64,000 nt of DNA from CAVYXK01 sp963708245 (GTDB lineage Bacteria > Pseudomonadota > Alphaproteobacteria > Acetobacterales > Acetobacteraceae). Where the stretch lies: contig OY970201.1 in the NCBI GenBank assembly GCA_963708245.1, positions 2,108,001-2,172,000 on the forward strand. Reading direction: 5' to 3'. The notes beneath the pieces are model-generated. The model ran no database searches and was not told the origin of the DNA. It saw only the letters and a program-made list of their open reading frames with translations. This document shows, piece by piece, positions 60,779-64,000 of the stretch. How positions within the stretch are numbered: the first letter of the stretch is position 1; each line of letters starts with the position of its first letter. The translations under genes were made by a program, and so were the position numbers.

Positions 60779-62019
60779 ATGACGCAAGAAACACTGAGTT
60801 GGTTTGCCGGTGTCGATTGGGGTTCGGAGCGGCATCATGCGTGCCTGCTCGATGCTCAGGGCAACGTCGTCGGCGAGCGCGAATTTCCACACAGCGGTGC
60901 GGGTCTAGCGGAGCTCGGCGATTGGCTGCTCTCGATCGCCGGAGAGGCAAACGCGGTTGCGGTGGCCATTGAAGTGCCGCATGGACCGGTTGTCAACTCG
61001 CTGGTTGACCGTGGCTTTGTCGTGCACGCGATCAACCCCAAACAGCTCGACCGCTTGCGCGACCGGTTCAGCGTCGCTGGAGCAAAAGACGACCGCCGCG
61101 ATGCCTATGTGCTGGGGGACGGTGTCCGCACCGATCGGCGTCTGTTCCGTCGGCTCCAGGTTGCCGATCCGCGGCTCATCGAATTACGCGCGTGGTCGCG
61201 CCTTGCCGGGGAACTGAAGGAGGAACAGCGCCGGCTGAGCAACCGCGTTGGTCAGCAGCTCTGGCGCTATTATCCGCAGATGCAGAAGCTCACCGACGAC
61301 CTGGCCGCGCCGTGGTTTCTCGAGCTCTGGACCATCGCGCCGACGCCGGCGAAAGCACGTCAGTTGCGCAAGCCGACGGTCGAGCGGTTGCTCCGGGAGC
61401 ATCGCATCCGTCGGCTGGATGCCGACACACGGTTCTCGCGACGTTGCGGGAACCTGCCATCAAGGTGGCAGACGGTGTTGCCGGAGCGGCCAGCATCCAC
61501 TTGCGCTCGCTGGTCGCTCGCCTGCGCGTGGTCAATCGCGAGCTGCATGAGGCCGAAGGCCAACTCGACAAGCTGTGCACGACGATCGGCGAGACCGGAG
61601 CCGCATCGAGAGACTGTCTTCGACGACAGGACGTGCTGATCCTGCGGTCCATGCCCGGCATCGGCCGGATCAACCTGGCGGCGCTGCTCTGCGAGGCCTC
61701 CGGGCCGCTTGGCAGCCGCGACTATCAGGCTCTGCGGACGTTGTGTGGGGCGGCGCCGGTCACCCGGCGCAGCGGCAAGTCGCACATTGTTGTCATGCGC
61801 TACGCGGCGCACGTCCGGTTGCGCAACACGGTGTATCACTGGGCGCGTGTCGCCAGCCAGCGCGATTCCAAGTGTCGGGCGAGGTATGCGGCGCTACGCC
61901 GACGCGGTCACTCGCACGGTCGCGCCCTGCGCGGTGTGGCGGACCGGCTGCTGGCGCTGGCTTGCGTGCTGCTGCAGCGGGGGACGCTGTTTGACCCGCA
62001 TTTCGCTGGGTGCGGGTAA
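60779..62019 (+). pseudogene. IS110-family transposase, frameshifted
   Basis: A DEDD transposase of ~413 residues in two frames. The first part has FAGVDWGSERHHACLLDAQG (first Asp), AVAIEVPHGPVVNSL (Glu), INPKQLDRLRDRFSVAGAKDDRRDA (Asp pair). Near 61430 a CACACA run gains two bases and the frame moves to VLATLREPAIKVADGVAGAA, then LRSMPGIGRINLAALLCEA and LRTLCGAAPVTRRSGKS, the Transposase_20 domain with its catalytic serine region. Dinucleotide slippage explains the break. The native stop is at 62017-62019. Confidence 0.85.
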
Positions 62020-62117
62020 GACTTCGTTCCGCTCGATCCATCCGCGGCTGGTGTCGTTCGCAACTTGGCAGACGGAGGACCTCATCCGTCCCTGAATCCG
62101 ATCCCGAGTCAGCCTTC

Positions 62118-62191
62118 GGGCGGCTGGCCGGAGTCAAGCCTCGCGAAGCGACCGCCGCAGGCGGCTTGGGCTTGACGCCGGCCAGCCGCCC
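62118..62191. repeat. Inverted repeat (hairpin) between IS110 and IS66
   Basis: GGGCGGCTGGCCGGAGTCAA (62118 onward) is repeated in complement to 62191 with one mismatch in 23 bases, leaving a 28-base loop. It might be a terminator for the IS110 gene, an element end, or a REP-like unit. Confidence 0.7.
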
Positions 62192-62297
62192 GCAAGCACA
62201 ATGAGCGATCGGATGATGGGACACCGTTGGGGTGACCAGTATCCCTACGGTGACGACCGCCTTGTCTGAATAGTGGCGGCTTGATTTGCTTCGGGGG

Positions 62298-62738
62298 ATG
62301 ATAGGAAGCAAGCATGAGGCTGCCAGAGTGGCAGCCACAGATGGCGAGGCAAGCCCACGGATCGAGATCGTGGGAGAGCGGCGTCGGGCGCATGACGCTC
62401 GGTTTCGAGCCAAGGTGGTGGGGGAGTCTGTGCAGCCTGGGGTACGCATCCAGGACGTTGCCCGCCGACACGGGATCTGCCCGAGCCTGGTCTATCGCTG
62501 GCGTCGCCTCGCTGCAGCCGAGACTGCCTGCGGCTCGGAGCTGCATCTCTTCCCCGCGCGGATTGCGCCTGTTCCGAGCGAGACGCCGGCGGCATCAGAG
62601 CCGTTGCCGTCTCGGGTGATAACGCCACGGCGAACGGGGTTGATCGAGATCGAGCTGAACGGCAGCGTGCGCGTGAGTATCGACGAAGGAGTGAGCGTTG
62701 CGGCGCTCCGCCGCGTGCTGTCGGTGTTGCGCGGATGA
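62298..62738 (+). CDS. tnpA: IS66 accessory protein TnpA
   Basis: About 146 residues. A central HTH part (AHDARFRAKVVGESVQPGVRIQDVARRHGICPSLVYRWRRL) matches the IS66 ORF1 protein that regulates or assists transposition, and the C-terminal GLIEIELNGSVRVSIDEGVS is the usual small domain. ATG 62298 was preferred; a TTG at 62286 is possible. The stop overlaps tnpB by ATGA. First gene of an IS66 element that continues past the window. Confidence 0.88.
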   Translation: MIGSKHEAARVAATDGEASPRIEIVGERRRAHDARFRAKVVGESVQPGVRIQDVARRHGICPSLVYRWRRLAAAETACGSELHLFPARIAPVPSETPAASEPLPSRVITPRRTGLIEIELNGSVRVSIDEGVSVAALRRVLSVLRG

Positions 62739-63082
62739 TGATGCCACCCTCGGGTATGCGCGTCTGGCTGGCCGCAGGCAGGACCGATATGCGTCGCGGG
62801 ATGAATGGCCTTGCCCTGCAAGTACAACAGTCCCTGCAGCGCAACCCGCACGCCGGCGATGCGTATGTTTTCCGGGGTCGTCGGGGTGATCTGATAAAGG
62901 TTCTTTGGCATGACGGCCTCGGCATGTCGCTATATGCCAAGCGACTCGAGCGCGGTCGGTTCATCTGGCCATCGCCGGCGGATGGAGTGGTTGCGATTAC
63001 GGCGGCCCAACTCGGCTACATGCTAGAGGGAATCGACTGGAGACACCCGCAGCGAACCTGGCGACCGGAACTGGCGGGCTAA
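62735..63082 (+). CDS. tnpB: IS66 accessory protein TnpB
   Basis: 115 residues of the IS66 Orf2 family: MRVWLAAGRTDMRRGMNGLALQVQ, GDAYVFRGRRGDLIKVLWHDGLGMSLYAKRLERGRFIWP and the end YMLEGIDWRHPQRTW. Needed for transposition in this family by an unclear mechanism. Coupled to tnpA by a four-base overlap. Confidence 0.95.
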   Translation: MMMPPSGMRVWLAAGRTDMRRGMNGLALQVQQSLQRNPHAGDAYVFRGRRGDLIKVLWHDGLGMSLYAKRLERGRFIWPSPADGVVAITAAQLGYMLEGIDWRHPQRTWRPELAG

Positions 63083-63166
63083 GATTGGACTAGTTGCACA
63101 GTTGCCGGGGTTTTTTTGAAGATTTCGCGTGCATGACCACGGGCGAGTGTGATTTCAGTTGTCGGC

Positions 63167-64000
63167 ATGAGCGATTCGGCCGGTACACTTCCGGATGACA
63201 TCGACGCGCTGAAAGCAGCGCTAATCTCCGAGCAGGCCGCGCGGCGTGATTTTGAGGCTCGTGCCGCTGGTGCCGAGGCGATGGTTGCGCATCTGAAGCT
63301 GCTAATCGCCAAGATGAAGCGTGACCGCTTCGGCGCCTCCGCCGAGCGTGGACGCAAGCTGCTCGATCAGTTGGAGATGCAGATCGAGGAACTCGAGACC
63401 GCTGCCGCCGAGGACGAAGCGGCTGCCGCTCATGCGGCCACGAACAGGACGAACGTGCGCCCGTTCACACGCGCCAAGCCGGTGCGCGCACCGTTACCGG
63501 CGCACCTGCCGCGCGAGCGGCTGGTGCTGCCGTCGCCGACAAGCTGTCCGTGCTGTGGCGGTCAGCTCACCAAGCTCGGCGAGACCACCACCGAGACGTT
63601 GGAGAGCATTCCACGGACCTACAAGGTGATCCAGACGGTGCGAGAGAAGTTCTCCTGCCGCTCGTGCGAGACGATCACGCAGCCGCCGGCGCCGTTCCAT
63701 CCGATTTCCCGTGGCCGCGCCGGTCCGGACCTGCTGGCGACGATCGTCCATGGCAAGTTCGGCGAGCATCAGCCGTTGAACCGCCAAAGCGAGCGGTTTG
63801 CCCGCGAGGGCATCGATCTCAGCGTCTCCACACTGGCCGATTGGGTGGGTGCCTGCACGACGGCGCTGTCGCCATTGGTGACGCTGATCAAGGCCCACGT
63901 ACTCGCCGCCGAGCGCCTACACGGCGATGAGACCACCGTGCCGGTGTTGGCCAAGGTCAAGACCGTCACCGGCCGATTATGGACCTATGTGCGCGACGAC
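63167..64000 (+). CDS. tnpC: IS66 transposase TnpC, N-terminal part (cut by window end)
   Basis: 278 codons open to the last base of the window, with no stop. It starts MSDSAGTLPDDIDALKAALI, has the leucine-zipper-like helix AHLKLLIAKMKRDRFGASAERGRKLLDQLEMQIEELE, the zinc-binding CPCCGGQLTKLGE...CRSCET, and the first catalytic Asp in ERLHGDETTVPVLA. The IS66 transposase is usually ~520 residues, so about half is inside the window. Confidence 0.93.
   Translation, partial: MSDSAGTLPDDIDALKAALISEQAARRDFEARAAGAEAMVAHLKLLIAKMKRDRFGASAERGRKLLDQLEMQIEELETAAAEDEAAAAHAATNRTNVRPFTRAKPVRAPLPAHLPRERLVLPSPTSCPCCGGQLTKLGETTTETLESIPRTYKVIQTVREKFSCRSCETITQPPAPFHPISRGRAGPDLLATIVHGKFGEHQPLNRQSERFAREGIDLSVSTLADWVGACTTALSPLVTLIKAHVLAAERLHGDETTVPVLAKVKTVTGRLWTYVRDD

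Noticed and set aside
63321..63930. Two short plus-strand frames inside the IS66 tnpC
   Set aside because: They are out-of-frame shadows of the open tnpC frame that starts at 63167 and runs off the window.
1..64000. CRISPR arrays, rRNA and tRNA genes
   Set aside because: No regularly spaced short repeats, no rRNA-like sequence and no cloverleaf candidate was found by eye on either strand.

Overview
The window is G+C-rich bacterial DNA whose proteins look alphaproteobacterial, most like Rhodospirillales/Acetobacteraceae. That placement is inferred from protein style only, because the window holds no rRNA gene and I found no tRNA. It mixes intact metabolic operons with a very high density of insertion sequences, truncated genes and internally deleted or frameshifted genes. 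A conserved core is interleaved with accessory, decaying DNA.

Region 1 (1-9.6 kb) is a [NiFe]-hydrogenase maturation locus. It has the C-terminal end of a hydrogenase large subunit, a small ABM-fold protein, hypC, a frameshifted SIS-domain sugar-phosphate isomerase, hypD, hypE, hypA, hypB and the first third of a NiCoT nickel transporter. The transporter breaks off into a patchwork of prkA and araC pieces, copies of genes that sit intact at 29-32 kb. Two oppositely oriented IS701-type copies and an IS1634-like transposase remnant follow.

Region 2 (9.9-21.6 kb) is a gamma-carbonic-anhydrase-like gene followed by a one-strand metabolic cluster: an MFS transporter, a GltD-like FAD/Fe-S oxidoreductase, pyruvate:ferredoxin oxidoreductase (nifJ), a dihydroorotate-dehydrogenase-like protein, an L-lactate dehydrogenase, a 3-hydroxyisobutyrate-dehydrogenase-like protein and a CorA-type channel. 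It reads as a lactate/pyruvate module in which PFOR-reduced ferredoxin can be passed to NAD(P).

Region 3 (21.7-28.7 kb) is mostly debris: an internally deleted Nramp gene, a DUF3141 fragment joined to the start of a V/A-type ATPase B gene, an MlaC/HpnM-like gene, a malic-enzyme tail with a frameshifted malate-permease-like gene, a shrunken second copy of the DHOD-like/LDH junction, an HlyD/AaeA-type fusion protein with a gutted aaeX, and an intact 3-hydroxybutyryl-CoA dehydrogenase.

Region 4 (29.2-35.2 kb) is an AraC-type regulator followed by the stress operon prkA(yeaG)-yeaH-spoVR(ycgB). Region 5 (35.4-41 kb) is a three-layer nest: a histidine-kinase-like gene split by an IS21 element with an 8-bp target duplication, whose istB is itself split by a 2.6-kb large-serine-recombinase unit with a 7-bp direct repeat.

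Region 6 (41-64 kb) holds a GMC oxidoreductase, small secreted proteins, fragments of a GST and a CocE/NonD hydrolase, a caspase-fold protein lacking both catalytic residues, an IS6 element cutting into dnaE2, a ku gene, an M14 carboxypeptidase, an HpcH/HpaI aldolase, a wrecked iron alcohol dehydrogenase and a MalY/PatB-type lyase. IS110 and IS66 elements follow; the last runs off the window.

Across the window many genes are broken in the same way: both ends survive and the middle is lost, often at junctions with a few bases of shared sequence.
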